64,000 nt of DNA from Phragmites australis. Its lineage: Eukaryota; Streptophyta; Magnoliopsida; Poales; Poaceae. The translations under genes were made by a program, and so were the position numbers. The stretch is taken from assembly GCF_958298935.1 (NCBI RefSeq), contig NC_084940.1, forward strand, positions 21,385,146 through 21,449,145. The letters run 5' to 3'. This document shows, piece after piece, positions 35,478-46,245 of the stretch (positions are counted from its first letter, which is position 1; every line of letters begins with the position of its first letter). Below the pieces are notes generated by a model. It saw nothing but the letters and a program-made list of their open reading frames with translations, ran no database searches and had not been told where the DNA came from.

Positions 35478-38400
35478 AACTAGACCTTCTGACTGTGATA
35501 TCTATGCAATGCTTGCTGCTACCTAACTGCTCATATGGACGCTCGATCATCATACTCCTCGAGGAGGTTGATATCGTCTACCCGCAACTACTCTTGCCTT
35601 TCTTCTGAGTAACTTTCTACTCATGGCGATCCAAATTCTAACTCAGTCGGGAGCATTGCCTCTGCTTGGTAAACTAATAAGAATGGAGTTTCACCAGTGG
35701 CTCTATTAGTCGAGGTGCGAACGACCCATAATACCAAGGGAAGTTCCTTCACCCTGCGTTTCAAGTTGGCTTTCAACTTACCGAAGACCCAAGTTTTGAT
35801 ACCCTACAAAACTATAATATTGGCATGCTCAACCTGACCCTTACTCTGAGGGTGAGCTACTAAAGCGAAACAAGTTTTGATGCCTTTTCACAGAACACAC
35901 TAAAGGTTCCACTTCTGAACTGGCTATCGTTGTCTATAATTATTCGATGCAGGATTCCATATCGAGTAGTTATGCTTCTCATGAACTTCTTAGCAGTGTC
36001 TGTAGTTATCTTTCCTATGTTGATAGCCACTAATAGGAACTTATAACTACCTTGGGCCCTTGGGAACGGTCCCAGGATATCCAAGCATCAGATGAAGAAA
36101 GGCCAAGAAAGAGGAATTATTTATAGAGCTTGGGTTAGTCAAGTGGTTTGCCTTCTGAAAAATTTGTAGCTCTCGCACTTTTTCACTAGCTCTCAAGCAT
36201 CCTAGAGGGTAATCAATAGAATCTTTGGCGGAAAAATTTTCTTACAGAGGTGCGGTAAGATGCATGATTACCACACATGCCTCTTTGGATATCGAGCAAT
36301 ATTTTATTGTGCTCTTTCTGAGTGATGCACTTCATCAAGATTCCATTACTCCCCTTTCAATAGAGCTTGTCATCTACCAAAGCGTATAGCTTGGACTTAC
36401 GAATAATTCTCTCTGTAGATGCATTATTGTCAGGGATCTCTCAACCTCCGTGATAGGCTTAAAATGGTGTCATCTAAGTCGGCTCGTATTCGAGTAGTGT
36501 AGCTGTCATGTCTACGGGTTCTACCTCACTAACCTGACCAGACTGCAAGTTGGGCTGGGTAGCATCTATATTTGAGGCTATCGAGATAGATGGTTTGAAG
36601 AATTTCTCAATGAGGACTCCCAAAAATGTTGGTGAATGAGAGGAAGCAAGTCTGGCGAGTTCATCGGCAGTGGAGTTATCACGTCTCCAGATGTCCATGA
36701 CTTCTAGCCCTTCAAACTTTTGCTCAAGCTTTCATACCTCATTTAGATAAACCGCCATATGTTGTCGTCCAATCACTGGTACTAATTTTGCACTTGGTTT
36801 ATGACTAGTTGTGAGTCCCTTTCAAGAGTGGTCACCTGATTCCAAGTGATGCAAATAAGCAGAGCCCGTTTGCCAGTCCCTCATATTCTGCAACATTGTA
36901 GGAAGCTTTAAAATCTACTTAAATGATGTACCCGAGTTTGTCGCCTGTTGGAAACTTCAATACAATGCCACCCCCTGAGCCTTGGAGCATCAGCAAACCA
37001 TCGAAGTAAAGTGTCCAGTGGTCCTTGACCAAGTTTGGTATTTTTTTCTTCAATGTTTATCCATTCGGCGATGAATTCTGCTAGTACTCCTGACTTAACG
37101 CTTCTACGCGGTGCATAGTCGATGTCAAACTCATTGAGTTCGATCACCCATTGCGCAATTCACCCAGTAGCCTCCCTATTGTGTATAACATCCTTCAGCA
37201 GATATGTCATCATGACGGTGACCTTGTGTGCTTGAAAACAATGTTGTAGCTTCAAGGAAGTCATCAGGACTGCGTAGAGCAACTTCTACACTTGCGGGTA
37301 TTGTAGCTTAGGATTGTGTGGGACTTCGCTCATGTAGTTAACCAGCTTCTTGATCTTGGCCTTTCTCTTGGTACATTCTTGTTTGACCACCAGGACTATG
37401 CTTACAACTTATGAGGTAGCTACAATGTACAAAAAGAGTTTCTCTTTGTAGTTAGGTGTGTTAGAATTAACATAGATGATAAATACCTTTTCATGTATTG
37501 AAAAGACTTCTCCGCTTCTGCAATCCACTCGAACTGGTCGTGTTTATTGAGCAACTTGAAGAAAGGCATCCCTCACTTGCCCATCTTGGAGCTGAATCAA
37601 CTTAAGGCTGCTATGCATCCTGTCAACTTTGGAACCTCCTTCAGTGTTTAAGGTGACCGCATTTGGTCAAGAGCCTTGATTTTGAGCGGATAGGCCCCAA
37701 TGCCTCGACTTGACACTAGGAAACCGAGAAGCTTACCCGACGGAACACTGAACATGCACTTGTCGGGGTTAAGCATCATACCATAATTCCTAGAGTTGTC
37801 GAATATTTCCTTGAGGTCATCAATCAATGCAATATTTGGTTCTATATTTGACTACAATATCATCGACATAAGCTTCGACATGACGCTCGATCTAGGGCTG
37901 TAAATAATTTTGAATACACTATTGATAAGTAACACCAGATCTCTTCAAATCAAAAGGCATCTAGAAAACATAGCAAAGTACAACCCACCGTAGAGTCGAC
38001 AATCTAGTCGATGCGAGGAAGAGGAAAAGGATCCTTGGGATAAGCTTTGTTGAGGACGGTAAAGTCGACACATATCCTCCACTTGCCATTGGTTTTTTTC
38101 ACAAGGACATGATTCGCGAGCCATGTAGGATGATGCACTTCTCAAATGAAGTTAGCCTTCAGATATTTTCTGACCTCATTTTGGATGGCTTGCTTTCTGT
38201 CCATCATTAATTTTTGCTGCTTCTACACCATAGGTATGATGCTCGATCACCTCCCTAGGGACTCCGAGCATATCAAATTGTTGCCACGTAAACACATCTT
38301 GGTATGCCCAAAGGAAAATGATAATCTCAAGTTTCTATTTGGGGTCAAGGTAAGGCCCTATCTTAACCGTCTTGGTCAGCTCAGATGGGTCGAGGGGCAC

Positions 38401-39231
38401 TGCCTTGATACCACCATCAGCCTTCTTGTCCTTGGCGTCATCGTCAGTCTCACCCTTGCCGACAGCGGCGGACTTGGAAGTATCAGCAAGACTCACAAGT
38501 TTGGAGTCCTTGGCATTATCCTTGCTCTTGCTTGCGGCTTGGCGCCTCTAACATTTAGACTCTATATCTTTTGCGATAGCCAATGTGTGGCAAAAGTGCC
38601 CAACCATCTCTAGGCTCTGCTTGTCACACTTGATTGTTGCGTGTTGATCCCTCTTGATGATTATGGTCCCTTTGGGACCTAGGATCTTGAACGCCTGGTA
38701 TGCATAATGTACCACGTCCATGAACTTGCTAGCATTGGGTGGCCTAGGACCATATTGTACACCATATCGATGTCTGCAACATCGAAGGTCAGCTTCTCTG
38801 TATGGAAGTTGCCAGGTGCGCCAATGATGACCGGTAACTCAATCTAATCAAGAGGCATGGTCAATGAGTTGAGAGGCTTAGCTCCTGCCTTGAGCTCTGA
38901 CCTTAGGGTTCACATCTTATCTAACGTCATAACAAAGATGAGGTTGAGCAAGCTAGCCCCTTTGACCAATGTTCTAAAAACCTTGATGTTGAGGATAGTA
39001 GGTTGGACCACAACCCGGTACCGACCCGGGTGTGGAATTGAGGCTAGGTGGTCAGCTTGATCGAAGGTAATCAGAATCTTCGACAACTTGAGGTATCAGG
39101 GAAGCCCAGTTAGAGCCAGGTTAACCTCCCTATCATCTGCCTTGTAATGCCTCTTGGACTCCTACGTGGTGGACCCTCCGAAGATGTGTGCAAAGTTCTG
39201 ATCGATCCCTCGGAATTCAAGCTCATCATCA
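35478..39231 (-). pseudogene. Tat-lineage pol pseudogene 1
   Basis: The order on the minus strand is: protease remnant (about 39060-38830: ITFDQADHLASIPHPGRYR), reverse transcriptase (about 38110-37500: RICVDFTVLNKAYPKDPFPL; YVDD near 37865), RNase H ending IELNEFDIDYAPR (about 37147), the second archaeal-type RNase H of the Tat clade (tail DNSTADELARLASS near 36680), and integrase ([12 protein letters not shown] at 36084, then IIDNDSQF, ending RYHSQKV near 35490). It aligns block by block with the fragment at 52858-56622. Many stops and frameshifts are present. Gag and both LTRs are absent; both ends are cut by LTRs that begin exactly at the junctions. The plus-strand frame at 38146-38613 is an antisense shadow. 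Confidence 0.8.
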
Positions 39232-39270
39232 TGTAACACCTTAATTTTTTTCAACTTTTGAAACAGTAAT
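39232..39270 (+). repeat. Start of a Tekay-type LTR, part 1
   Basis: It begins TGTAACACCTTAATTTTTTT directly after the Tat pseudogene and is interrupted by the family-B element. It continues at 43838. Confidence 0.6.
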
Positions 39271-40355
39271 TGTAACACCCTGATTTTCAGATTTCTCAAA
39301 TTTCTAAAATTTTCCAAGAGTATTGAATAGCTTCACTGGTAGTATAGGTTTAAAACCTATTTTCTTAATCAATCAATCAATATAGGTTTTTTTTTTCTTG
39401 TGCATTGCATGCTGAGTTTTGCTAGGAGCCAGGTAAATGCATTAGAGTTCTTTTTCTTTTCTTTCTCTTTGGTGTTTTGAGTGAAAAAGATTTTGAAAAG
39501 GTTTTTACAAAACTCAGTAGTGAATAAGTTAAGGATCTTAATGGTTGGAATTCAAAATCTTTGAATTCATCATCTATTCAATCCTTGATCATACCTGATC
39601 CTTCTCCATGTCAAATCAAATCTTATTCAAATCCTTGTTAAAAGCCAATCACTCCTCTTTCTCAAATTCTACCCAAATCTAAATTCAAATTCCTTACCTA
39701 CTCTTATTCTTGATCAACCTCATTTTTCGTTCCTCTCAAATTCACTCCAAACTCAATTCAAATTCAAATCCTATTCAAATTTCTCGGCAAAAGTTTCTTT
39801 TCTAAACCCTAGATATACCTAAAGTGTCTTTGGGCTTAATCTTAATCAAGTCCAAACCCTTAGCCAAGTCTTCTAGATAGCCCAACAAAGGATCCACGAA
39901 ATCTGTAAATTTTCGCGGAGTCCTAGACAGCCTCATCTTCTCATGACGTTTTGGAGTTCAAAAAGGCCTCAAATGCAAATCTTGACAATACCAAAGTTGT
40001 AGGTCTCGTCGAGGGCTTCGATTTGAACCTATGGAAGTTACCTTTTGGATAATAGAGCTGGGAGTTATGGCCCCCGAAATCAGTGCTGCGCAGAGAAGTC
40101 CGAGTTCAAACAGTTTATCTTGTGGCGCATTTTTGGAAATCAAGATAACGTTTTCAGAAGTTCAAATGACTACCAAAGTTGTAGATCTTTTCGAGTAATA
40201 CAATTTAGAATCAAGAAACGTCTAATTTGGAGTCCGGACGATGGAGATATCATCCTCGCAATACAGATCTGCGAAAAAGTAAACCGTAACCGACTCGAAC
40301 TCGAATCCAACTCGTGTTCGGTTTGGACTCTACCTCATCCAGCCGTCCCTAGCCC

Positions 40356-40363
40356 TATATATA
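40356..40363 (+). promoter_or_regulatory. Putative LTR TATA box (family B)
   Basis: TATATATA is followed by a pyrimidine-rich stretch (CCCTCTCCTACCTC) at +20 to +30. It is conserved with 1927-1936. Confidence 0.55.
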
Positions 40364-42743
40364 TGAGTTGCGCGCCCTCTCCTACCTCTATTTCACTTCC
40401 CCAAGCCCTAGAAGTCGCTGCTGCTCTGTTCGTGAGTCGCCGGAGCGCCGCCGTTCGCCGGAGTCGCCGCCGCCGCCGCCCGTGATGCGCTATGTCATCT
40501 TCTCCGCGAATCCTTCTTCCTCGACCACCAAAGCAACGTGAGGACCTCTTCTTCTCCTCCCTTACTACTGTTTTAGCATCATACTAAGTCCCTAGCCAAG
40601 CCCTAGCCCCGGCCAAAGCCCAATCTACGCCGCTACGGTCGTCACCGTCGCGGACAGCCGCGAGACAGCCGTGCTGTAGCTGATTGGCATCAATGTTCCC
40701 GACCGACCAGAGGTCAAATCACCAAGCCCTTTCACCGGTGCATGTCCCATGATGTTCCCCACGCCCTCACCAACCGGTTTGGCCAGTAGATTAGCCAAAC
40801 TATCGAAATCAAGATCGACATACCCGCTGTCTGGTTTCTGGACGTGTTCAGCACGCGCACTGGATTTGCATTCGCGTTCCCCGTCAATCCGAAAGCCGTA
40901 TGGATGCACCAACCACGTCATGACGTGTCCCATGGAGTCTTCTATGTTACCCTAGGAGCCCATCCCCGTTTGTGCAGCGACATGACCAGGACGCCAATGC
41001 CAACCACAGTATGTCGCAGCCATCAACCGTTTCATCTGTGCTGATCGTTCTTCCTCTTAGTGGATGATCTACCAAAACCCATGCCATAGCATTGTGTTCC
41101 TGGGTTATATGAACATCTTTGTTCAAACGGTTTCATAAATTTTATAGCCAATCTCTAGGAACGCGAGCGTCTTCGTTCCTACATCTGTTCGCGGTCACCA
41201 CGAAACCTAGAAATAGTCATCGCTGTTTTGCCACTACCTCGGATGACCCCTTCCAAAACCAACCATACCGCTGAGTTAGTCTTTCCGCGTTTTACGCCAT
41301 GCTTCCCTCGTTTCACGGAAACACCACTGAAGCCGATATCCATGTCTATGGCCATATGCCCGATCGTCATCTCCGACGAAACCCGAACCACCACCGTTAC
41401 ATAGAGTGACCAATAGTATCCTTAACCTAGAAGCACAACCTTCAGCCTTTTTGATCCATCATAGGTGGTCGATACTAGATCTCAGCGTATCCTTTCTTTA
41501 ATCCAAGATGTTACCTGCATAGCATGCCAAGTCAGAGCCACATCATTCTCCTTAGCCTAGTTAGTGAAGTCTAGTCTACCATAAACTTCTTGAATCTTGT
41601 GCAATAACGTTGTCAAGCCTAGCGCAATGATTGCACAATAAACTCTTTTCCCATAGGAAGATAACTCCAGTAAATTAGTCTTTCTTTTCAGTCTAATCCA
41701 TGTCCCAAAAGCTGTTCTCTTTTTATCTTAACTCCGATTTAGGCGATCCTTGCGTCTAAATGTTTCTAAAATCATCCCTGTCCAACCATAGTATTTTTAA
41801 AGTGTTTTGATGATGTTTGGTATGTTGTTCTTAGTGTTTTCCTTTGTGTTGTTTGTCGGTAGTTCTCGCGATTAGTCGATAACGTTCTGGAGCAGTTCGA
41901 GGGACTTCAAGACCAAGATTTTGATAACACTGAGCAGCATTGGGAAAAAGGCAAGTGTCCTTGATCATATTGAACCTATGTTTTTAAATGTTTTGTTTTA
42001 CAAAACTGCATGCAATGTCTGTCAATATGATGGGTAGTCACCTATGTTAGGGTTTTTCCCTAGATTTTCCCTTATCATCCCTTGGAACCTAGATGGTTTA
42101 TGGTTAGGTATCCTTTGTGGGTAGATTGCTTAGCCATGCTTTTGGGATACTGGGAAGTGTCATAATGATAACTAATGAACATATGCGACAATAGTCGTTA
42201 ATGTTTTAATGGTCTAGCAACATGGAACCTTAGGCCTTGAGCAAAGTAGTTTTGATGGTTGTCATGGTTATGATGTTGGTTTAGTGTTTGCTCAAGTAAC
42301 CTAAGTAAGGACCGGTTCGTGGAGCGACAACCCAAGAAGTAACGTACCAACCACGAGGCTGATATGGGTAAAGTGTGACATACTGATTAGAGTCTGTCCA
42401 GTGTGCGTTGGGTCAGCACAAAAGGGGGCTTCTGGGTAGGAGCTGTTGCTTGCGTAAAGCCTGGCGGTGAAACCTAGTGGGCAGACATGCACTGGATTAG
42501 TCTCTGTTTAGTGGAAAGTGTCATACAGTGATTCTTGGAGGCACACCACTGGCGTGTGTTAAGTATTTCGTGAACACGGCAACATGGAATTCACTGACTC
42601 GTGGGGAAAGCTGGACAACCTCTGCAGAGTGTAAAACTGTTATAACAGCCGTGCTCACGGATATGAGAGACTTGGATCCTCACATGATTAGTGGGTTGTG
42701 GTTATGGATTTGGTTATGGTTCTGGTACAGGGAGTACTAGATG

Positions 42744-42854
42744 GTTGTGGTTATGATTCTGGTACAGGGAGTACTAGATGGTTGTGGTTATGATTCTGGT
42801 ACAGGGAGTACTAGATGGTTGTGGTTATGATTCTGGTACAGGGAGTACTAGATA
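42744..42854 (+). repeat. 37-bp tandem repeat in LTR
   Basis: Three nearly perfect 37-bp units start at 42744, 42781 and 42818 (GTTGTGGTTATGATTCTGG...GTACTAGATG). Degenerate units flank both sides (42690-42743, 42855-42886). Confidence 0.95.
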
Positions 42855-43414
42855 GTTTTGGTGATAGTACAGGGAGTACTAGGCGGTTATGGTATGCAAG
42901 GTGGGGAGCCTTGTATGCTGTGTGTTGGATTGTGTGGGTTACATTCACTTAATAACTGCTTAATGCTTTTGAGTCCAAAAATATTTTCATTACTCGCATT
43001 TACGCAAAAATACCATTTGTTAGCCTATTCTTGATATAAGCCTGCATATCATTACTTTCCCCCACTTGCTGAGTACTCTATGTGCTCACACTTGCTATTT
43101 TCTCTATACCATGCGACATGTATGCTGCTGCTCAGTGAGTAAAGATGTTGAAGACTATGAAGACGAGGTTGTGACGTTCTAGGCGCGTGTCTCCTGGTCA
43201 GTTGCCTACGGTGTTGTTGGGCACCAGTGCTTCTGTTCCGCTGCAGATATCTTGATAGAAGACAATATATGTCAATTGCTGTAAGAGTTTAACGTTTATT
43301 TAATAAAAGTATTACTTTTGTTACTTCACCTATGACGTCCTTATGTGTGTTGAACATCCTGGGCACACATAAGCCGTATCTGGTTTTGGCTGTTAAAACC
43401 GGGTGTGATAGAGG

Positions 43415-43427
43415 TGGTATCAGAGCC
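43415..43427 (+). other. Primer-binding site, family-B element
   Basis: TGGTATCAGAGCC, four bases after the 5' LTR end. Confidence 0.9.
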
Positions 43428-43777
43428 ATACTGATCGTAGGACGCAAGCCTAGATAGAATGGTCGTGATAAGGTCATATTTTAAAAGCCTATTTTGAAAA
43501 CTCATCCCTGTGCTTTTCTGACCTCTCAGTTTCTCTCTCTACTTACCTATTTCACTGTTTTGAGAAAAATGATTTTCCAACACTCCCCTGTTCAAACTAT
43601 TAGTTGTTGAACCATCCCAGTTACTCTTTTCGAGAAGGATGCACTTGAAGATCTCTCTTGGCGCTCCTACCTTGAGTGAAGATTTATATGATAAAGATGA
43701 AGATCCATAACTACAAGGAAGAATCATCTACCACAACACTGAAGACATGAAGATCTGCCTCTGCGCTGCTTCCGACA
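43428..43777 (+). other. Residual interior of the family-B element
   Basis: This is about 350 bp after the primer-binding site with no open frame resembling gag. The leader protein seen in Tekay-A and Tekay-C is not found here. Confidence 0.6.
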
Positions 43778-43837
43778 TGAACATCCTGGGCACACATAAG
43801 CCGCATCTGGTTTTGGCTGTTAAAACCGGGTGTGACA
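43778..43837 (+). repeat. 3' LTR remnant of the family-B element
   Basis: 60 bp from TGAACATCCTGGG to GGGTGTGACA, matching 43351-43410 with two visible changes, followed by the GTAAT duplication. Confidence 0.9.
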
Positions 43838-43968
43838 GTAATAAAATATTCTTTCCTTAGATTTAGGGTGTTATTTCTTTGTTTTAAAACACTAGGTGGA
43901 AATTTGTTTCCTAAATTAAATAATTAATTTAGGTTATATTTATTTTAATGTTGCATTCATGCTTGTCC
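43838..43968 (+). repeat. Start of a Tekay-type LTR, part 2
   Basis: It continues 39232-39270. Words such as TGTTGCATTCATGC and an AATTTAGG-rich stretch match the first 150-190 bp of the LTR at 35477 read on the minus strand. It breaks off at 43968, where unrelated sequence begins. Confidence 0.55.
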
Positions 43969-44400
43969 TCGACATTTACCGGGTCTGATTCATTTTCCAC
44001 TATCTGACTTGTTCCCGCTACTGCTTCCACAGAGTTTATCTCTGTTAGATCCTTCTGATACGCCTCAACTAACAAAAACAGAGGGAGCCCACAGTCACAT
44101 GATATATCTACATACTGCCTCCAAGTAGATGTCGCATTGATCAGGATGAGCTCACCAAAGTAGCCCTGATTAGCACAGCTTAGCACAACTCCCAGCTTAA
44201 GATCATATTACTGGGGATCCAGTTGAAAATGATGCATCAACCACTTGCACACGCCCACTATAGTCCTCTTATTGGCTCTACTAAGTCCCTTAACGACATG
44301 TTGAAACCCAAAGAGATCTACACGCTAGGACCATAACTAATTTGACCTTCACCATAATATATCTGAAAATATAATTTATCTGACATCTCTGAAAACATCC
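43969..44400 (-). pseudogene. Unidentified transposase-like protein fragment
   Basis: I do not recognise it with certainty. Minus-strand reading gives YYGEGQISYG, then after a frameshift DLFGFQHVVKGLSRANKRT, VCKWLMHHFQLDP, a stop at 44208-44210, then YDLKLGVVLSCANQGYFGEL and TSTWRQYVDISCDCGLPLFL ending in an acidic stretch. The amino-acid flavour recalls the N-terminal region seen ahead of Mutator-like transposases in grasses, but no DDE motif or zinc finger is present. The downstream end is cut by the Tekay-type LTR scrap at 43968. One frameshift and one stop show decay. Confidence 0.35.
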
Positions 44401-44936
44401 GAAATATGTCCAATGTTAAGACGAAAAACTATATTTCTGATTATCAAAATTATAACAAAATTACCGAAACTGATTATCGCCTAACAATAGGTTTCTTTAA
44501 TATTGCCCTAAAAAAACTAACCTAATTAAACTAATTAACCATCCGTCTACTTAATAAAATTTCTAGTTACCTATAATTAGTACTGACATCATTATTATGT
44601 ACAATCTAGATATTCGAAACTACCATACTATAAATACTACTATGCATCTAATGGTTATCCTACCACATCGTAATTAATATTTACAATATACTACAAAATA
44701 CAGTATTTTCTATATTTCTAAACCCTAGGACATATATAATATAACTACTGTTATACCGCTAAACCTTAAATCTAGTGGTACTTTACTTACTAACAAAAAC
44801 ATGAGTATATAAAATTACCGGAAAATGAGCTTCAAAATCCGTAAATCAAAAATAGTAGGGCTTTGCCGCGTTGCCTTCCTCTCCTCTCCTCTTTCTTTCT
44901 TTTTTTTTAAAAAAATGAGTATTTTCCTTATTTTTG
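44401..44936. other. AT-rich intergenic stretch
   Basis: No ORF, repeat family or motif was recognised. It ends in a CT-rich then T/A-rich run (44876-44916). Confidence 0.5.
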
Positions 44937-44939
44937 AGG

Positions 44940-44948
44940 TTTATATAG
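44940..44948 (+). promoter_or_regulatory. Putative TATA box upstream of hairpin leader
   Basis: TTTATATAG lies 405 bp before a possible start codon at 45350. There is no direct evidence of transcription. Confidence 0.35.
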
Positions 44949-44952
44949 AGAA

Positions 44953-45102
44953 GGGGGCTGAGCCGGCCCCCTAATTGCTCTAAAAGGGCGGCAAGGGGAC
45001 TAACCGCCCTCTTAGAGGGCGGTAAGGATGGCCGGCGCGAGGATCCTCCCTACCCGCCCTTTGAGAGGGCAGTTAGCCCCATCCGCCCTTTCAAAAGGCA
45101 GT
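44953..45102. repeat. Cluster of GC-rich palindromes (CCGCCCT...AGGGCGG)
   Basis: GGGGGCTGAGCCGGCCCCC is at 44953-44971, CCGCCCTCTTAGAGGGCGG at 45004-45022 (9-bp perfect arms), GCCCTTTGAGAGGGC at 45056-45070, and a degenerate GCCCTTTCAAAAGGC at 45085-45099. The last three share the frame (C)CCGCCCT-loop-AGGGCrGTwAG, so they look like repeats of one unit. Confidence 0.8.
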
Positions 45103-45349
45103 AAGAGGTGGTGCTATCACCATGGCCATCTTTACTGCAGCCTTTTTAGAGGTCAGTAGGTACGTATTTTTACAAATCTTACCACCATGAGTCTATTTAT
45201 TTAAATATTTAATGAAAAAAATATAAAAATAAAAAAACTCCCGTATCTTCTCCGCATCCACCCTCTGCTAGGGTTTCTTCAGCGCCGCCGCTGCAGTTCC
45301 TTCCGTGGTTGTCGACTCTTCACCACCTCCTCTACCTCTCTTCGCGCCC

Positions 45350-45414
45350 ATGCCGCCTCGCGCTCCCATTCCCAGCTCCTCATCTTGCTCGGGCGGAGGA
45401 GCGCAGGCCACGCG
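45350..45414 (+). CDS. Possible first exon of a displaced gene
   Basis: ATG at 45350 opens 21 codons (MPPRAPIPSSSSCSGGGAQAT plus two bases) ending at a strong plant donor context (CG|GTAAGAG at 45415). CT-rich, GC-rich upstream sequence (45240-45349) looks like a grass 5' UTR. An intron-like T-rich stretch follows (45415-45508) and is interrupted by the CRM-like element. The continuation is not in the window, since the right flank of that insertion was lost. It could be a host gene 5' end or part of a DNA transposon. Coding status is a guess. Confidence 0.25.
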
Positions 45415-45508
45415 GTAAGAGGTCCTGGTTTTAGTTTGTTTCTTTTCTGCTAATCACACGATCTCGGTGGTCAGGTTCTTGATTTGGTTGAGAGGCTTGA
45501 ATCTTGCA

Positions 45509-46245
45509 TGATGAGTAATGTTGGCCTGATCTTCTGATAGGTAGCGATAAGTTGGTGGGTGGAGAACTCGACATTGATGATCCAAAGGCTTCGACCCGAA
45601 CAGATCGTCTCTCTTGCAATCACTACACCACAGCTCCGATGGTTATCAACCGTGTCGCACGGTTTACCTCACCAATAAGGCTCAATCCCTGCAAGCGTAC
45701 CGAGAACACAAGCAAGAACGTAGAAGATGCAATCTGAAATATTGCGAATTGAATTCAAGCACTCGAAGTCGGGGTTCCACAAACACTTGCGGCGGCCTAG
45801 TCGGTCCGGAACAAGAGCGAAAATCTCACAACTGTATGTAGATCAATATCTAAGCAAAACCCAACCCTAATTTGGGCGGCGGCTACTGTATATAAAAGAC
45901 TAGGGTCGGCCAAGGACCCCTGGACGCGTCCCTAATGGACTCCAACACGTTACACGGTCCAACGGCCCAAAAGATTCTGGACATCCACTTGTTTCTACAA
46001 TTCCCGTTGCCTCAGAAAGAATTTGGACATGGGACTAGTACCGTTGCAAAGCTTATCTCCTTAGCTTTCCAACCATGTGTAGAACGTCAAAAACGGAGTC
46101 CGTATGCGTCCTGGGCAACAATTTTAGTGCGGACTGGTCCTGGACTCCGAAACGGACTCGAACTGGATTGGGCCTCCACCTTGGCTTGGGCGCTGTTCTT
46201 CTCCCGTGTTCCTAAGTAGCAATACATCACAATTATTCAGTAGCA
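45509..46245 (-). repeat. 3' LTR of the CRM-like element
   Basis: 737 bp. On the minus strand it runs TGCTACTGAATAATTG...CATTACTCATCA. The boundary at 46245 is set by the adjacent polypurine tract. It lacks 23 bp present in the 5' LTR (after 45970), a deletion between short AGAT repeats. A TATATAAAAG box on the plus strand is at 45889-45898. Confidence 0.85.

Larger units (their letters stand above)
39271..43410 (+). repeat. 5' LTR of the family-B element
   Basis: TGTAACACCCTGATTTTCAG...GGGTGTGATA; the last CA has become TA. At 4.14 kb it is very long for an LTR. The first 3.02 kb match 1-3022 in reverse complement. Notable parts are the TATA box at 40356, a GC-rich region at 40430-41000, and a 37-bp tandem repeat at 42744-42854. 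The frames at 40045-40485, 40625-40933 and 42528-42740 have no coding support beyond conservation between LTR copies. Confidence 0.9.
39271..43837 (+). mobile_element. Collapsed family-B LTR element (large internal deletion)
   Basis: It is flanked by perfect GTAAT target duplications (39266-39270 and 43838-43842). It contains a complete 4140-bp 5' LTR, a perfect primer-binding site, 367 bp of interior and only the last 60 bp of the 3' LTR. One deletion running from the interior into the 3' LTR after insertion explains the structure. No coding sequence remains. It is the plus-strand partner of the LTR at 1-3022. Confidence 0.9.

Noticed and set aside
38146..38613. 155-codon plus-strand ORF
   Set aside because: Antisense to the Tat reverse transcriptase remnant; its sequence is explained by the coding strand.
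43415..43427. tRNA genes at the TGGTATCAGAGCC sites
   Set aside because: Only the short tRNA-complementary primer sites are present, each next to an LTR; no cloverleaf sequence.
44953..45102. A MITE built from the GC palindromes
   Set aside because: No pair of terminal inverted repeats with a target duplication encloses them; they look like repeated short hairpins.
45552..45841. Short ORFs repeated at 52331-52617
   Set aside because: They lie in the two CRM-like LTRs and overlap each other in different frames; no retroelement motif.
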